This document shows, piece after piece, positions 36,464 through 50,057 of a DNA stretch of 64,000 nt. A model generated the notes under the pieces. The model had not been told where the DNA came from. It saw only the letters and a program-made list of their open reading frames with translations, and did no database searches. Both the position numbers and the translations under genes were made by a program. Position 1 is the stretch's first letter. Each line of letters starts with the position of its first letter. The stretch is from Lineus longissimus. Its lineage: Eukaryota > Nemertea > Pilidiophora > Heteronemertea > Lineidae. The DNA lies in assembly GCF_910592395.1 (NCBI RefSeq), contig NC_088310.1:14331501-14395500 (forward strand), written 5' to 3'.

Positions 36464-39400
36464 TTGAAAACGAGTATGACTGATAAGTGAGACAGACCTC
36501 AGATTGACTTTTATATATTTGATTTAAACATCAAAACCGTGTGAAACAAACGGCAACGACAAACAAGAGGCCCAAGGGCCTGGCGCTCAGCTGGATGACC
36601 TAATAACACATGACTGAGGGTGTAAAGTAGTAAATATCAGCTTTATACTACTGTTTGAAGGTCAAGAGAAGACGTTATACCACTAAAATTTACAATGCAG
36701 AGCTGCCAGCTGGATGAGATATGACTGAACTAATCATCCATGGAATGTAAATATTACAGGAGGCAAAAGAAGATATCCCCAGTTCAGTATGTTATGTCGG
36801 TAGCTTTGCAGACAAGAAGTGTCAGAGAGGATGTGACTTCTCCATGGACAACTGTAGTATGTCCAGGCTGGGTTGTACAGCACAAGGATACAAAATGCTG
36901 TCTGTAATTGAGAGGTATCCTGATAACAGATGTCAAAATAAATAGAAATGACCAGTTTGGGACTAACACCACTGTCTTTTTTTTTAATGAGGTAGAGATT
37001 ACAGGAGTCAACAAAATTAACTTTATTGAAAGAAATTGACCTGTCCTGCAGGTGATTTGAATTTACTAAGGGTCGTTTTTCATGACATTGTGCTCTACTG
37101 CGTATCCCTAGTGAGTCGATCGGGAACCCATCTATTTTTTATTTAGATCAGCGATGATGTCATTTCTGGTGATTCCCTATGTTGTCCAATGAGCGCTTTT
37201 TCAAGTGTGCCATTAGGAACCTTTCTCTAGTCACCCCCAACGTACATACCAAAAAGTTCTCCTCAAAATTGACGAAAACCAATTTCAAGCACGCCGCCAT
37301 AGTGAGAATCAATACGAGCCCATTTTCGAAAGGAACCTTCCTTTAGTAAAGGTCAACCCACCAAAAAATTTTTGTGGTTATCGCTAAAAGCATTCAACTT
37401 AAAATGAGCGGAAACAAAGAGTTTGCAGACGCCTGACGCCTGACAGACATCAGTAAAACATAATGCCTGAGCAATGCTTTACGCATTGGCGGGGGCATAA
37501 AAAGGGGCGAAATGGGAATGGGGAAGTGGGAAAGGGGTGAACTGGGAACGGGGCGACATGAAAAAGGGGCGAAATGGGAATAATTTAGGGGCAAAGTGGG
37601 AAGGGTCGAAATCGGAAGACACTGATGTGTGAGCAGAGTACAACTGCGCAGCTATGCCATCAAAGCCCGGGCTTTTTAATTAATTCTAAACTTTCTGGGG
37701 CCAATAACACCCCCTGGTGGCTAAAATTGAACTAATTCATAATTTTTTGTGGAATCTTATAATTTGAGCTACGTCATAGACCAAAATTACACTCAATTCT
37801 TCAGCCAGTAAGCGAGATAAGCCTCTTCATACAAGGTCATCTTGAACACTGGATGTAGGTCAAATCGTGCTGATTTTCAGTTTCTAATGAGAGAAAAATA
37901 TTACCCTAAATTACACATTTTTGAAATGTTCTCATGCTTAAAGAACCTATTTACCAGATGAACAACATTTTGTTAAAAGACTCAAAAAACAACCTTTTTA
38001 TAGAATAAATTTCTCAGGACAGGCCAGCTCAGCAAACAGGAAGGCCTGATTCTCGACAAGATCTCCAAAATTGTGGTAGCTGTTGTTTATGCGGTTTTCA
38101 GCATATTGTCACAAATGTCGTTGGTTGAATGCATATCATGGAAGGAATAAGTATTTGAAAGCCTGCATCACAGTGGATAACCGTAGTGGTTTAGCAACTA
38201 CTATGTACGGTTCAACGAACTTCCGTTTTGCCATGATCTTCCAGGTAGCACATATTTTTTTTCATTTTCAGTAAGTTCCTGTGGTTTAATCCAGTTCTGC
38301 TTTTTATGCATGCATCATCGATCAATGTAGTTTACATCAGTATGCCCATGCGGATGTAACTTCGAGAAACGAAACTAATATTCACGTTGAAAGGTGAAAA
38401 TGTTATGATGTTCAAAGACATTATTTCATGGCAAAGCCTCATAAATTGACACCATTCTTGCAGGGCTATCTTGTACTGCAATGTCAAGAGTAAAGACTGA
38501 TGAAGTAGGAAGTAATATGCATTCTGCATTGCTGAGATACAGGGTAAAATATCTTCATGCAAGTGTACAGTGTTTAGCAATAGTATTGTACACTGATTTA
38601 GAAATATAACACACTGAAAGTGTATGGGTTGTATGGTCCAACAATTAAAAATTCTTTATAGCATTTCACTCGAAATATGTCTAAATATGGCCCAGACAGT
38701 CATAATTCCCAATCTAAAACGAAACTTTACCACCAATTTTACCACGTTTATTTATAGGATGTTCATGGAGACAAGAAGAACTGGGATCACCATGCTGTTC
38801 CGTGCATGGAGTGCTACAGTATACGTCGGAATTTCGACATACAGATTGTGTTTGTTAAACCTACAAGGTGAAGTCGCTGAACCATACTCGAGGATTGGCT
38901 AATCATGTATGGTCATTGCAGAAATCTGTCAAAATCACTAAAAAAATTAAGAAAAGGGCAGAATTTCGAATGAAATACTACGGAACACATACCCAGAGGT
39001 TTACTCTATAGCTTCGAAGGGAATGTGACGGCCTACTGTTGACAAGACAGCGATTACATGGTACCCTACTAAATTTGTTTAAAATTGTAAATAAATAACC
39101 TTATAAATGACAAAAACTATCACGATATGATCTGAAGGACATAGTAAATTGTATCTAGCAATTTCCCAGGCCGCTACAACGCCAACATTTATTCATCTCT
39201 TCCATATTTTATTTCATTAGCTGACATTCAACTCACGTTGTCTGCTAGATTGCATAAGCGGCAATTTGTTGAACCGTACATTTGGTCGCTAAACCACAAC
39301 GGTTATCCATCGCGGTCATGTGAATGGACATTTACAGATAAATTTTACCTCTGTGAACAGGGAAATAGGGCAAGGTCAAATTCATTTGACCACTTCATTA

Positions 39401-39833
39401 AACTTCATCAGATTAATCAATGACATCCATCCAAGGATCATACAGTGAATGTTCCTTGTGATATGACCTACATATAATTTTATGACCTTGACCTACACCA
39501 GAAAGGTAGGCAACACTGACCTCTATGAGTTGAAAAGTAGGTCGAGTTCAAATTGTTTCAAGCATTATGTTAGGTGAGACATGGACGCCAACATGGACAT
39601 CAATCAATGATATACTTCCCGAGCTCAACTCCTTTGAGCAGGCTGAATAATATTTCTGTTGACATTTTCCGTGTGGGAATTTGACATCATAGTTTTTTCA
39701 GCTAGTCAGATATGAAGACAAATATTTTCAATAGCAAACAATTTAGGAAATAGCATCAGCCAACCAATGAAACAATAGCACAAATATACAATTTGACTCC
39801 TTCTTTGAGATGTACAGGTTCCCAGGGTCCGGT
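36464..39833. other. UBR intron, repeat fragments only
   Basis: A family B 5' end occurs at 36563 (AACAAGAGGCCCAAGGGCCT). Tandem-unit fragments like those at 5530-6190 lie at 37210-37340. A hairpin CAATGC/GCATTG followed by AAAAA lies near 37470-37503. GGGGCGAAATGGGAA reiterations occupy 37500-37610. The rest shows no exon or domain. Confidence 0.5.
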
Positions 39834-39976
39834 TGTTCAAAAGCACAAAAGTCACGTTAACCCTAATGGTTATGTTAAGTATCCATAAGGACGTTATCTC
39901 TTTCAGTTAATCCCATTGAAATTTTCACGTTAAGACTTAATGCTTCTGTTAAAACTAATGTTGTTTTGAACAACTC
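39834..39976. repeat. Small MITE with GTTGTTCAAAA inverted ends
   Basis: The left end GGTTGTTCAAAAGCAC and right end TGTTTTGAACAACTC pair in reverse complement. The interior is about 110 bases rich in 'acgttaa' and 'taacgt' phrases. No coding content. Confidence 0.65.
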
Positions 39977-40020
39977 AGCCCAGGTATGTGCAGAGTCTCA
40001 CTCAAACATAATAAACTTAC

Positions 40021-40067
40021 TTGAATTCTGCAACATCCCCAATTACAGAATCAAATGCAACTTCATC
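40021..40067 (-). CDS. UBR1/2: UBR1/UBR2-like, short exon
   Basis: The acceptor is TTTCCCTTTTCAG before 40067 and the donor CAA|GTAAGTTT after 40021. The exon is 47 bases, phase 0 in and phase 2 out. It encodes DEVAFDSVIGDVAEF plus part of Lys, corresponding to the UBR 'ETGLE.VI..VA.FKKP' stretch. Its phases join the exons at 56166 (ends GAT) and 27990 (starts A). Confidence 0.9.
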
Positions 40068-42085
40068 CTGAAAAGGGAAACAAAACAGAAAGTAATATAA
40101 GACATGATTTTTTTATGTACATGACCACGAAAGCGAAATAAAACATTCCAAAATTAGTGATGCCCAATATATTTGTTCGATTGGACAACAAAAGAGAGGG
40201 GCTCTTTTTGTGAGAAAATCACCTCTGAGATTGTGAGCATTAGATTAGACTTATTGGTGTCATTTACTAGATCGGAGGATAATACCTGAAGTGATCACCA
40301 TATTCCACTGCTTTATAATGCTGACAACTATACTCTCCAAAATCAGCTAGGCCAAAAAAAGCATTGAAATGATACAGTCATTAGATTAGGACTCATGGCA
40401 TCTTTTGCATTTTCAGTTTTAGCCCCCTAGTGGCCATTTCGAGAGCAAATCAGATTGGAATTAGTTGTCAGAAGCCATCCGATCTAGAGGTTCATACATT
40501 CATAGTTTCAACACCACAACCCTAGCAGTCCCATAGTTACACCCTAGCAACCAATTTACGCAATGCCTCCCTCTGTGACCTCGAAAGTAGGTCAAATCAA
40601 AAACCTTGAAAAGATCGACTGAAACAATATGACAGGCTCGCTTTTCTGTGGTGGCAGATGGTCTAGTAGGCATTCAGGATAAAAGAAGACTGACACACAT
40701 CATACATCAAACATTAAACATTTAATAAACAATGATTTTTGAATGGTGTGAATTACCGTACAACATTCTTGTTTTTGGCATGACAGATGGTGGAAAAATC
40801 ATATTTCATACTGGATTTACTAGAAAACAAATTTTATACAAAAATAACAATATGGATGAAACATATCAAATCAGACCCTGCAGATTTGAAGGTACACATG
40901 GTTATCCAGAAAATATTGTTGCTGAAAATATAACTTATTGTCTTGAGAATGCTATTAATGAATTTAAAAGTCAAGACTTTCAAATGTTATTCATTGTGAT
41001 GACTGTGCAAATTCATGGGAATCAATAAATAACTGTACAAAATGTACTCAATTAGCATTCTCAGGTAGACATTTAAGAATTTCCGTTTGGTTATTAATTC
41101 AGAAATATAACGCTGTTTGTAAAGATGTTCGAGAAAATTGAAAACATGGCATGTTTCTAAACAATCAATCATATTATGACAAAATTTAAACTGTTTTATT
41201 TCGAATTATGATAAACTTGCAGTGATGAACCACCTTAATGCAGTTGTATATTATGCGTAAAAAGTTACCTGTTATAGATATATATGTTTATAACTATCAA
41301 TGGAAATTGAAAGAGCTATCCTTAAGGTTGAAACTGATGAAGAAGAACTGAACTGCTCAATGTCTGTCAAAGCCGATTATTGAACAAATGAGCATTCCGT
41401 TACAGGTTTCCTTTAAGAAACATGCTACATGTATTCTATACAGGTCAAATCAACAATCAATTCAGTTTATAGTTGTTAGCTATAGCGGTTAAGAAAGGTG
41501 CCATTGTTACACTAAAATAGTCGATACATGCCATTTGACCTCTGTCACCTTGAAAATTATGTTAAATCAAAAACCCATATGATATGTGATGTATCATTCA
41601 TCACTTATAAGGTTTTCATTTCTGGCTCCTAGTGGCCAAGTCAGAGTCAAAATCAAAATTCAGTGTCAGAGGTCACCTGACCTTGGGGGCGCCGTGTACA
41701 AAGTTTAAAGTTCATAGCCATAGCGGTTAAGAAATGTAGGACAGTTTTTCAAACAGAATACAGGCCACGACGCCGGACATGGCTGTTTTGTACAGACTCC
41801 CCTACGGTGAGCCAAAAAAGCAAGTTTCGCACCAATAATGGTATTATTTTAAATCATACTTCGTAGCGAGATGATAGATGTCGTCGAGGATGTGTCAACA
41901 CCTCTTGTGACATCTTGTGCCGAGGCACCTTCTGTAATACTTAAATTTTAGGCATACTACACGCCACCTCCTGTCGGGCAATATTTAGAGTGACTCTTTC
42001 AAGTCGTTTTGTAAACCAATTAAATTTACTCCCTTTTCTTCTGACTTTTCTACGGCGGCGAGGGGACATTGTGAAAAAAATAATA
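40068..42085. other. UBR intron with two degenerate family A copies
   Basis: Family A-type phrases and TGACCT blocks occur at about 40360-40620 and 41400-41818. The second ends CCCCTACGGTGAGCCAAAAA, the same 3' type as 15733. An ORF at 40732-41028 (MIFEWCELPYNILVFGM) shows no domain I recognise. Confidence 0.5.
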
Positions 42086-42270
42086 AACTCGCACTGCGAC
42101 TTTTTAAACACGCACTGCGACTTTTTAAACTCGCAATGCTACTTTTTAAACTCGCAATGCGACTTTTTAAACTCGTACTGCGATTTTTCAAACACACACT
42201 GCGACTTTTCAAACTCGCACTGCGACTTTTCAAACACGCACTGCGACTTTGCAAACTCGCACTGCGACTT
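42086..42270. repeat. 21-bp minisatellite
   Basis: About nine units of roughly 'ctcgcactgcgactttttaaa'. The 21-base period is seven codons, so frames stay open on both strands: heptads such as DFLNSHC on plus and SLKSRSA on minus. These ORFs are a by-product of the period, not evidence of a gene. Confidence 0.95.
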
Positions 42271-43722
42271 TTTTTATCCAATCACAGCCGTGTTTACAAC
42301 GACATGTGTTGCTGCGCTTGAGTTGTAAGAGTTCATAATTCAGGCAATTATTTCACTCATCTGAATCTCTTCTCTACATTTTGCAGGCCGTAGTTGGGTC
42401 CAAATGCTATCATGGAGAGTCATGCAATCATCAGAGCTCAGATATTGTATAGGCCAACCACGTATAGAGGTTAACATGCTGGTGTAGTCTGAGGCTACGG
42501 TTGCCTCAGTGTAACTGGGCGTTAACCATATATATATATATGTATATACAATGCATGCATTGGAAGCTGTACTGGCTTCGGTATCAATGAATGCAACTGA
42601 CAGTGATACAGAATCTGTTGAGCTGTTAAAGTGATTCTTTCACCTATGTGATGCCCTAATCATTTATTTGGGACGAGGCCTGTTGCCCGCTTAACTCCCT
42701 AACTCCCTACGCTGTTGCCGACCGCCACTTGGTTGTAGGCCTATAGGCCTACCCGTCCTACCCGTCCTCTGAACTACCGAACTTGACGAGTGTTTGGTCA
42801 ACATATTTGGCGCCTGCCTGAGCTTCATGTGAATTGTATGCCCAATCAACTAAGCCCGTAATTGTCAACTAAGCCCGTAATTGTCAACGAAGGGTTAGTT
42901 CAATACCTGGCATGTGGCATTTGGCGATTGGCATTAGGCAATGACAATGTGTTACTTAGTATATCAAATGCTATAAAACAGGGGTTTATTGATGGTGACA
43001 ATTCATCATTATTCTTTGGATCATTAACACAATTGAAATGACGTCACTCCTGGGATTTATTTTGTTGAATTTGATGATTTGAATTAATAAACAATTTAAA
43101 ACATTTATGTGTAACCTCCTCATGTCTGTGCTAACAGGGTGCTCCAGTGTGCTGTCCCCACGTCTCGTCATATATTTTGTTCATAAACAATTCATGTTGA
43201 CAGACTTTGAGTAGTGTACTTAAAGTATGTATTGAGTATCCTTGAGTTTCAATTGATTTGACAAGGGACGTTCCATAATTTCTGGACGGAGTCCGCCTAC
43301 AATACTGATGAGTCATTATCTAGGAAGCTGCCCCATATCTACAATACAATACTATGCAGTACTGTTGAGCAGGACTCACTTGTCCCATGAGAGCCACGTC
43401 CTAAATGCCGGAAAATGATGAAAAATACTGTAGGAGCTGTGCCGCATCCCTAAGACACTACGTAAATCAAGGAAGGGAAGTAATGCTATCTGATTTTCTC
43501 AGGATGCATTGCTACAGTGTACTATGTTATTACTGTAGAGCCTTAGAGAAATGTGAAAAGCTCTCACTGAGGTTTCCCTGATTTTATCATGAGTCCAACA
43601 TGAGCTGCTCCATGTTTTCTCATCCCACATGCAGGAGCTGCTTGGGGTTGCACATCGCTACTAGTTCGTTGCTGTAGGGTACATGGTAGAATCCATCAAT
43701 TTATCTTAAATCGTGAAATTAC
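42271..43722. other. UBR intron, no recognised content
   Basis: A short AT run lies near 42527-42547. No exon, domain or repeat boundary is recognised. Confidence 0.5.
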
Positions 43723-43843
43723 CTGTAGTGCCCTGATGGATGTCTCGAAGATGGACTGCAGCTTATCCGACTTCCATATTTGAGATTCTTTTGGTACATT
43801 GCTATTGCTATTGCCATTGCCAAGTTTTGAACTAACTACCAGC
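43723..43843 (-). CDS. Candidate exon, identity unknown
   Basis: On the minus strand, a good acceptor (TTCTTCTTACCAG) and donor (CAG|GTAATTTC) bound a 121-base open frame. It encodes SQIWKSDKLQSIFETSI preceded by an SNSN-rich stretch. It enters in phase 2 and leaves in phase 0, so it does not fit between the UBR exons at 56166 and 40067. It might belong to a separate small gene or be a chance open frame. Confidence 0.3.
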
Positions 43844-43948
43844 CTGGTAAGAAGAACCGGCGAAACTTCGTTACACATCATTTAATTGCCCACATTCCAT
43901 ACATTCAGAACTGTCACTTTCTTTAACTGCAGGTGCAAAAGTCGCACG

Positions 43949-45090
43949 ATGGATGATGTAAAGGAATTTCTTGCGAGTAGAGGACTAGATAAAGAAACCT
44001 TCGAGCGGCTAAGAGATGATGGCGTAAGTATCATTTGATCTGTCGCTTTCAACAGCAACTGGTGTCATACTGTCTATTGCATGATGCATAAATTTATGTC
44101 AAGTCCACTGACGGGGCGGAAAACTGTGATAACATCTGATTGGTTGGCAAAGTGCCGAGGCATCGTTGTGGTTGTCGTTTGGCTATACTGCAGTCAATCC
44201 TATACAATTTCCCAGTCTCGGGGATGACGATGAGAGATGCCGCAGTCCAAAAGAGACTGGGTTCAGAGTCTAACCAAAGTCATGGACAATGGATCAATGT
44301 TAGTCTCATTGTTCCCAATTCAAAGTTACACAAAAATGTTTTATGGATTGCATCGCTGTGTTTTGCAGATTGACGAGCATGTCGTTCCACTGATGAGTGA
44401 GGACCAACTCTCCAAGTACGTAACACGATATGGTGACAGATTGGCCTTGAGGAACATTTGTTCACAACGGCAGGGCAGAGAGAAACACACCAGCAAAAAA
44501 GAAAATCGTCATTGCTTGCTAGGCTTAAACGGCGCATTCGGTCGAAGACGAATCTGAACAATTTGGATGACGACATGGAAGATGACAAGAATCAGTGTTC
44601 CGCTACATCCAGGATACAGACAAGGCGGATCGAACTTGGTTGGCTTATGGTGACGGAGCAAGCAGAGGGCACGCTCGAGTACAAACAAGTGCGCACTAAC
44701 TAGGGCGGGGGGACGCGGTCACTCAATGTAGATATGGACTTCAAAGCTGAGGACTTGCTGATTGTCGCAAAGGCTCTGTTTTTTCCTGATGGAGTATCGA
44801 GCAAGGGTGAACTTGGAAAGTTTAAATTCAGTTTGAAAGATTTTCAACATAACGATGTAGATTCTCATCTCACTATCAAGGAACACTATGGGAAAACGAG
44901 GTTAACGCTTTTGCGTTTCTACTTGTGTTCGCAAGTCCTTTCTGATGCGAAGGAGGAAACTAGCGGGGCAGGTGAACATCAACAAAGATCACTGCCATCT
45001 GCAGCTGCACTGATTGGGAAACTCATTGCAAAGATCTGGTTCCCTTTGAGGACAATCAGGGCTTGCTGAGGGTTGGAGGTTGTCTTCGCA
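43949..45090 (+). pseudogene. SAM-like / GGGTR-domain gene, broken; of the multi-copy invertebrate/fish type
   Basis: Exon 1 (ATG at 43949, donor GGC|GTAAGT after 44023) and exon 2 (acceptor TTTTGCAG before 44369) encode a SAM-like bundle: FLASRGLDKETFERLRDDG joined to IDEHVVPLMSEDQLSKYV and YGDRLALRNIC. The match then continues one frame over with SLLARLKRRIRSK and RRIELGWL (44458-44700). A TAG at 44701-44703 lies inside VRTN*GGGTRSL. The frame resumes to 45069 with LLIVAKALFFPDGVSSKG. I know this order (SAM-like, basic linker, GWL..VR..GGGTR) from uncharacterised proteins, some with a HECT-like C-terminus; none is seen here. At 45047-45090 a piece reads DNQGLLRVGGCL, resembling BEL/Pao polyproteins. 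One frameshift and one stop make it a pseudogene. Confidence 0.6.
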
Positions 45091-45383
45091 AGTCTGGTCG
45101 GGCAGCCTTTATGGAGATTTTATATTGACTGAGGTAAAGGTATGGAAGGAGATAGTGGTAATGCTGCATCAATCACCTACGATCTGACCAGTAGTTGTCT
45201 ATTGCATCAACAGTATCCGAGGTTCTGTTTCTGAAAACAAGATCAAGTTTTGAGTGATAGTCGACAGTTTCTTTAGTAACAAGTTCGTTACAACCAGAGT
45301 CAGAAAGGATGTCGCAGAGCATGAGTTGCTAGCTTATGGTTTACAGGCCTGCCTACATTGGAAAATGCCAAACTCAGAGAGAA

Positions 45384-47100
45384 ACTAGAGGCCTGGATGC
45401 CTGAATAGCTACGCTGACGGAATTGAATAGCAAAGAATGAGATGAATAACAAGAGAATGTAACAAGTGGTATATGAATGTACCAGAATGTAGGTTTATGG
45501 TAGATAGGGAGATGTGGACAGACTAGATGGAATCAAGCTTAGACAAATGGGGCCAATTTCATGAAGGGCGTTCAGCTTAAAACAGCGTTTAACTACTGAA
45601 TAGACAAATTCAGGTCCTTCATTTAAATCTTCACAGAATATGAATAGGCCCTGAAACTAATTAGGGAGAAGTTACACACGTCTAGCCCTTACATGCCCTT
45701 TATGAATTTGGCCCCTAGGGTGGATGACAGTTGTAAAGGTTTTATTTGAACTGCAGTGAATGAAGTAGTTGAGGGGTTCTTTTGTCACATCCGCCCTTCA
45801 ATACCTTCAGTGCCTTTGCTCCAACTGTATTTAAGCAGGTCAGCGCAAAACTGCTCTTTCAATAGCTTTAGTTTCATACCATTAACATGACTGCCTTCCT
45901 CTAATGGTGTTTAAGTTGTTGAGTAGATCATAAAAGTAGATCAGGGTAAACCTACTCCTAAACACCTTAAGTTTGATATCAAACGCAGATGACACCTTTT
46001 GCTTTAACCGTCTCCAAGTAGGTCAGTTGGTAATGAAAATGGGTAAGCATGAACCTACTGTTCATTACCTTTAGTTCGATACCAAACATGACAACTTTAG
46101 CTATAACGGTGTAAAGTAGGGCAGAAGATCATAAAAGTAGGTCAGTGCAAACCTCTCCTTCATTACCTTTAGTTAAGATTAGTTCTCGGGACACTGCCCT
46201 ATTCCCTACCATAAGGCTACAATGCAGTCTCTTGATTGTGATCTGAGGCATGATGCCGTCCCTTGCATCACCCGCTTCTCTTGTATCAATCAGGCTACAA
46301 TGAAGTAATACTTGATTGGGACATCAGGCATGATACCGTCTCTTACATCACTCTCTTCTCTTATATCGATCAGGCTACAATGTGGTCACTTACTTGATTG
46401 TGACATCACCCTCTTCTCTCATAACATTCAGGCAACAATGCGGTCCATTACTTGATTGTGACATGAGGCATGATGACGTCTCTTACATCACCATACCCCT
46501 TGCCTGACCTCGTCTGAAAACTTGCTCAACTTACAGTTGTAAGTTGCTGGAAATTTTCATGTAGAAACAATTCGGTTTCCTGGTATCAAATGATCAGATG
46601 CAGCGCTGTCTTTACACTGGCAGTTAAATTAAATATAACAGACTCCAATTGCGCCGTGGATAATTTATTTTCTGAGGCATTACCCTCTCTTGACCTAGGG
46701 TCGAGCACGACAGGAAAGGGTAGGAATTTTAACTCGACCTAACTCGACCTAAGGTCGAGCATGACACTATAAGGGTTAAAGATTGCATGTTCAAGAGTTT
46801 AGGTTTAATTGGCAAGCTCTAATTTTTGTTATTATAATAAATAAAATTCAGAGATGCTTTTTCAATTTCAAGGCTTCATTATTCAATGAACTTGTATAAT
46901 ACAGTAAAACAAGACCAAAACGTGAAGACAAATCAGCTAAGATATAGCATCTTCTTTCCGGATCCTGTCAATCTCATGGCTGACCGGTTGATTAGTTTCG
47001 TGTCACCAGTTCCACAGCATGCACAGCAACACCACATTGCCTGTGGAGACCAACTAAATGACTCCTAGATAATAGACTGCATCATCCTGTAAAAATGAGA
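45384..47100. repeat. 1.7-kb dispersed repeat (family C), copy 1, with a roughly 80-bp minisatellite
   Basis: It matches 60806-62480 in the same orientation from AACTAGAGGCCTGG onward. It contains a nested small inverted-repeat element (GGGGCCAATTTCATGAAGGGC at 45550 and its complement near 45695). It also holds a tandem array at about 46190-46510 of units of about 80 bases ('aggctacaatg..gtctcttacttgattgtgacatgaggcatgatgccgtctcttacatcacc'). No domain is recognised. Confidence 0.85.
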
Positions 47101-48699
47101 AAATTAGCAAGCACTTAGCAAATAGCACCATCAAAATAAGATAAGACTCTCCACTCACAGATAACCCTGTTAACATTTATTATTGACATTCTCGATTATG
47201 TTACAAAAACAATGAGTAGTCTGTGCTGATATGCGAAACCGTGAGAGGATATATAACCCTGTATGGCTCGCTGTTTTATGTTGGTGGTACGGTAAAACAT
47301 AAATGCCTAAATGTACAAAAAAAAGAACTTGTGTAAAAAACTAGTGAACTGAAGGGGGGGGCTACAAAATAAAATTGGCCGAGGCCTAAATCACAAAAGA
47401 ACTTCTAAAAGTTAAATTTGAAAAAGTTCACCCTTACTTACTAAAGTTCACCTTGGTAGAGTTTGGACACATGGCTTGCAAAGCATCCTTTACTTCCCTG
47501 CACATATGTTGCAGTGCATTGCATTTGTTCATGTACCGGTATCGAGGGTGTAATGTATGGTAAATAATGAAGGCCCAGTTCATGCATGCAGCTCCTCGTG
47601 GTTTTGTGTATCAGCATAGACTGTAATGGAGTTTTATTGTTCGTTGAAACTACCTTGCAATTCCAGCAGACTGCTTCGTCCCTATTCTTTGTGTACTCTG
47701 ACCAGTATCACTTTCAAAGATCTACGACATCATTGTTATATTGACAAGAAATATGAGAAAACGTCAACTTCTTGTGAAGCGGTCCGCCATGTTTGCTCGT
47801 CTAGCGTTCAGGTTTGTTTTGATGTTTATAAATACAAAGAGACTGGTGGCAAATGACAAAAATGACAAATTTTTGTCTGGATTTCAAAGTCATTCTCCTG
47901 TAGTTGTTATAATAATGGGTAATAGATAATTGTGAAGTATAATGATTGTTTCATTCTGATGATTGGGAAGAATTTTTTGCAACACCGTTTTGTGTATAAA
48001 ATATACATGTGCTCATGTGTGTTTGACTTCGACTCAATGACTGAGCAAATTTAACGAGACAGAAAGCTGAAAACGATTACACTTCCTACGTCAATAAGCT
48101 ACGGGAGTCATTCTATATTATGACTTTTCAAATAACAGTTGTCATGGCCTATTGTACCTAGCAAATCAAGAGAATATACAAAGAAAACTCACCCACGTTT
48201 TCTGTAAAAACGTCTACCGTACGTAGATGAACTGAGCGCATAAATCTATGTTTCTCTACGTGTCTTTTATCGGCAATATCAATTAGAATTAAACAAAATA
48301 ACCCCACAAAATGACCAGTACCAAAGGCATGGTGACATTGAGAATCAAAATATAGGGAAATACCACTTTCTAACTGATTGTTATGACAAATTTAGATTGG
48401 AACTATGTTTTGAAATGAACGTACACACTCTTTATACATTCGCAAAACGGCCATCACACTATCAGCCTCGGCTGCAATGCCTTATGTGTAGCGCCTTCAG
48501 TACATTACAGAGACAGGAAGGATCAAGGCTGATTTGCCTGTTTTGAGCAGACGACAGTTTCCAGCTTAAAATCTGCCCATTACTGCCAATTACGGGGTGT
48601 TTAGTCTTTCTGCTGTGAATAGCTATAATCCTATCGAAACAAGAGTTCAAAAAAATGGTATCCTGGCACATTTCCTGATCCAGCTACAGAAAATGTTGA
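47101..48699. other. UBR intron, no recognised content
   Basis: Short ORFs only, without domains or convincing splice sites. Confidence 0.5.
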
Positions 48700-49790
48700 T
48701 GAAATTGCAACTATTTTGCTTGAACTACTTTCGGCCAGCTCAATGGCACAAAAAAAATTACCGGTACCATCTTAGTATAGCATTTTGGTTATAAAGTTGA
48801 CTGTATTTAAGGGATAATCATAGCTAGTAAAATAGATACATAGTCACATGAAAATTGGTTGGCATCCAATCATTACTTTAGGCATTATATGTTATTCAAT
48901 TTTTAAGATGGCCACCTGGCGGCCATATTGTTTATGAGATTCAGGGTTACTGTAGAGTGTACATGTCACATGGAAATTGGTTGACATCTGTTCAACAGTA
49001 AAGGAGTAAGATTTTCAATATGGCGGCCTGGCAGCCATATTCTTCATCAGATTTCACTGGAAATTGGGGGCATTGTTAAGAGTACATTGATACACAAATT
49101 GGTTGAAAACCGATCATTAGTTTCGTAGTTATAGAAGGTGGCGGCGACGACAGAGGTTTTGCCAGATGCACTAAACGGTTCTAATGGCCCAGTAGTCAAG
49201 AGGTTAAGAGTACATAGATCACATGAAATTTGGTTGCATTCCGATGATTAGCTTTAGAGTAATAGGACTTTGTTTATTTTTCAAGATGGCCACCTGGCGG
49301 CCATATTTAATGTTTGAGCAGGCCTAAATTTTGGGGCAGAAAAGAGGGTCCCTGGATACATGTCCACACAAGTTTAGAACCTTCTAGCTCAAATAGAAAC
49401 GAAACGTGCGGTGATTTAGCGAACTTTGACCTCTGTGACCTTGAAAAGTAGGTCAAATGAAAAACCCATGATATGTGATGTACCCTTGCTAGGACCTACC
49501 AAAAAATGTCATGAAAATGTGACCAAAATCACGGGTCCTATAACAATGGGAATGTTTTTGCATTATGCCCCCTGGGACTGTTTTTGCAATTGCATTATGG
49601 CCAAACTAAGAATACTTTTGGAATGAAATTTGGTACGAAACACCCAAGGGCCCAAGGGCCAAAGGTTAGATGTGTACCAAGTTTTCAGTCCAGACCACAA
49701 GTGGTTACGAAATGTGCCGCGCTAACATACGCCGCCAGTGGACGACAAGAATGACGACGGACACCACATCATCGCAAAGGCTCACAAGGT
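48700..49790. mobile_element. Second copy of the palindromic-core repeat (relative of 17520-18563)
   Basis: It shares 'ggtaccatcttagtatagcattttggttataaagttgact' with 17680 and three palindromic cores (near 48905, 49018 and 49285) of the form GATGGCCACCTGGCGGCCATATT. A TGACCT block lies at about 49428-49460. The 3' end has decayed into 'gacgacggacaccacatcatcgcaaaggctcac'. Confidence 0.6.
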
Positions 49791-50057
49791 CATCCAATTA
49801 CTGACAGAATCATGGCAAAGAATTATCACAAAATAGTGCAGATCGTATACAATCGTAATGTGAAAGCAAAAGCTACTGAATTAACTGAGCACTAGTTCAC
49901 CAGCTCATAATGAATTCGATCGATATGGACACAAAGCGGCGGGCACTTAAGCCACTAGTGCACACGTGCAGCATGCACAACTCCTTCGTTGAACAGCTTG
50001 TTGAGATAAAATTTCACACGATTTCCAGAAGAAGTCCGACACTAAAGGCTCATCAGT

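Noticed and set aside
39840-39975. Short foldback considered as a microRNA hairpin
   Set aside because: The arms are the terminal repeats of a small MITE and the interior pairs poorly.
41985-42328. ORFs on both strands with repeated heptads
   Set aside because: Fully explained by the 21-bp tandem repeat.
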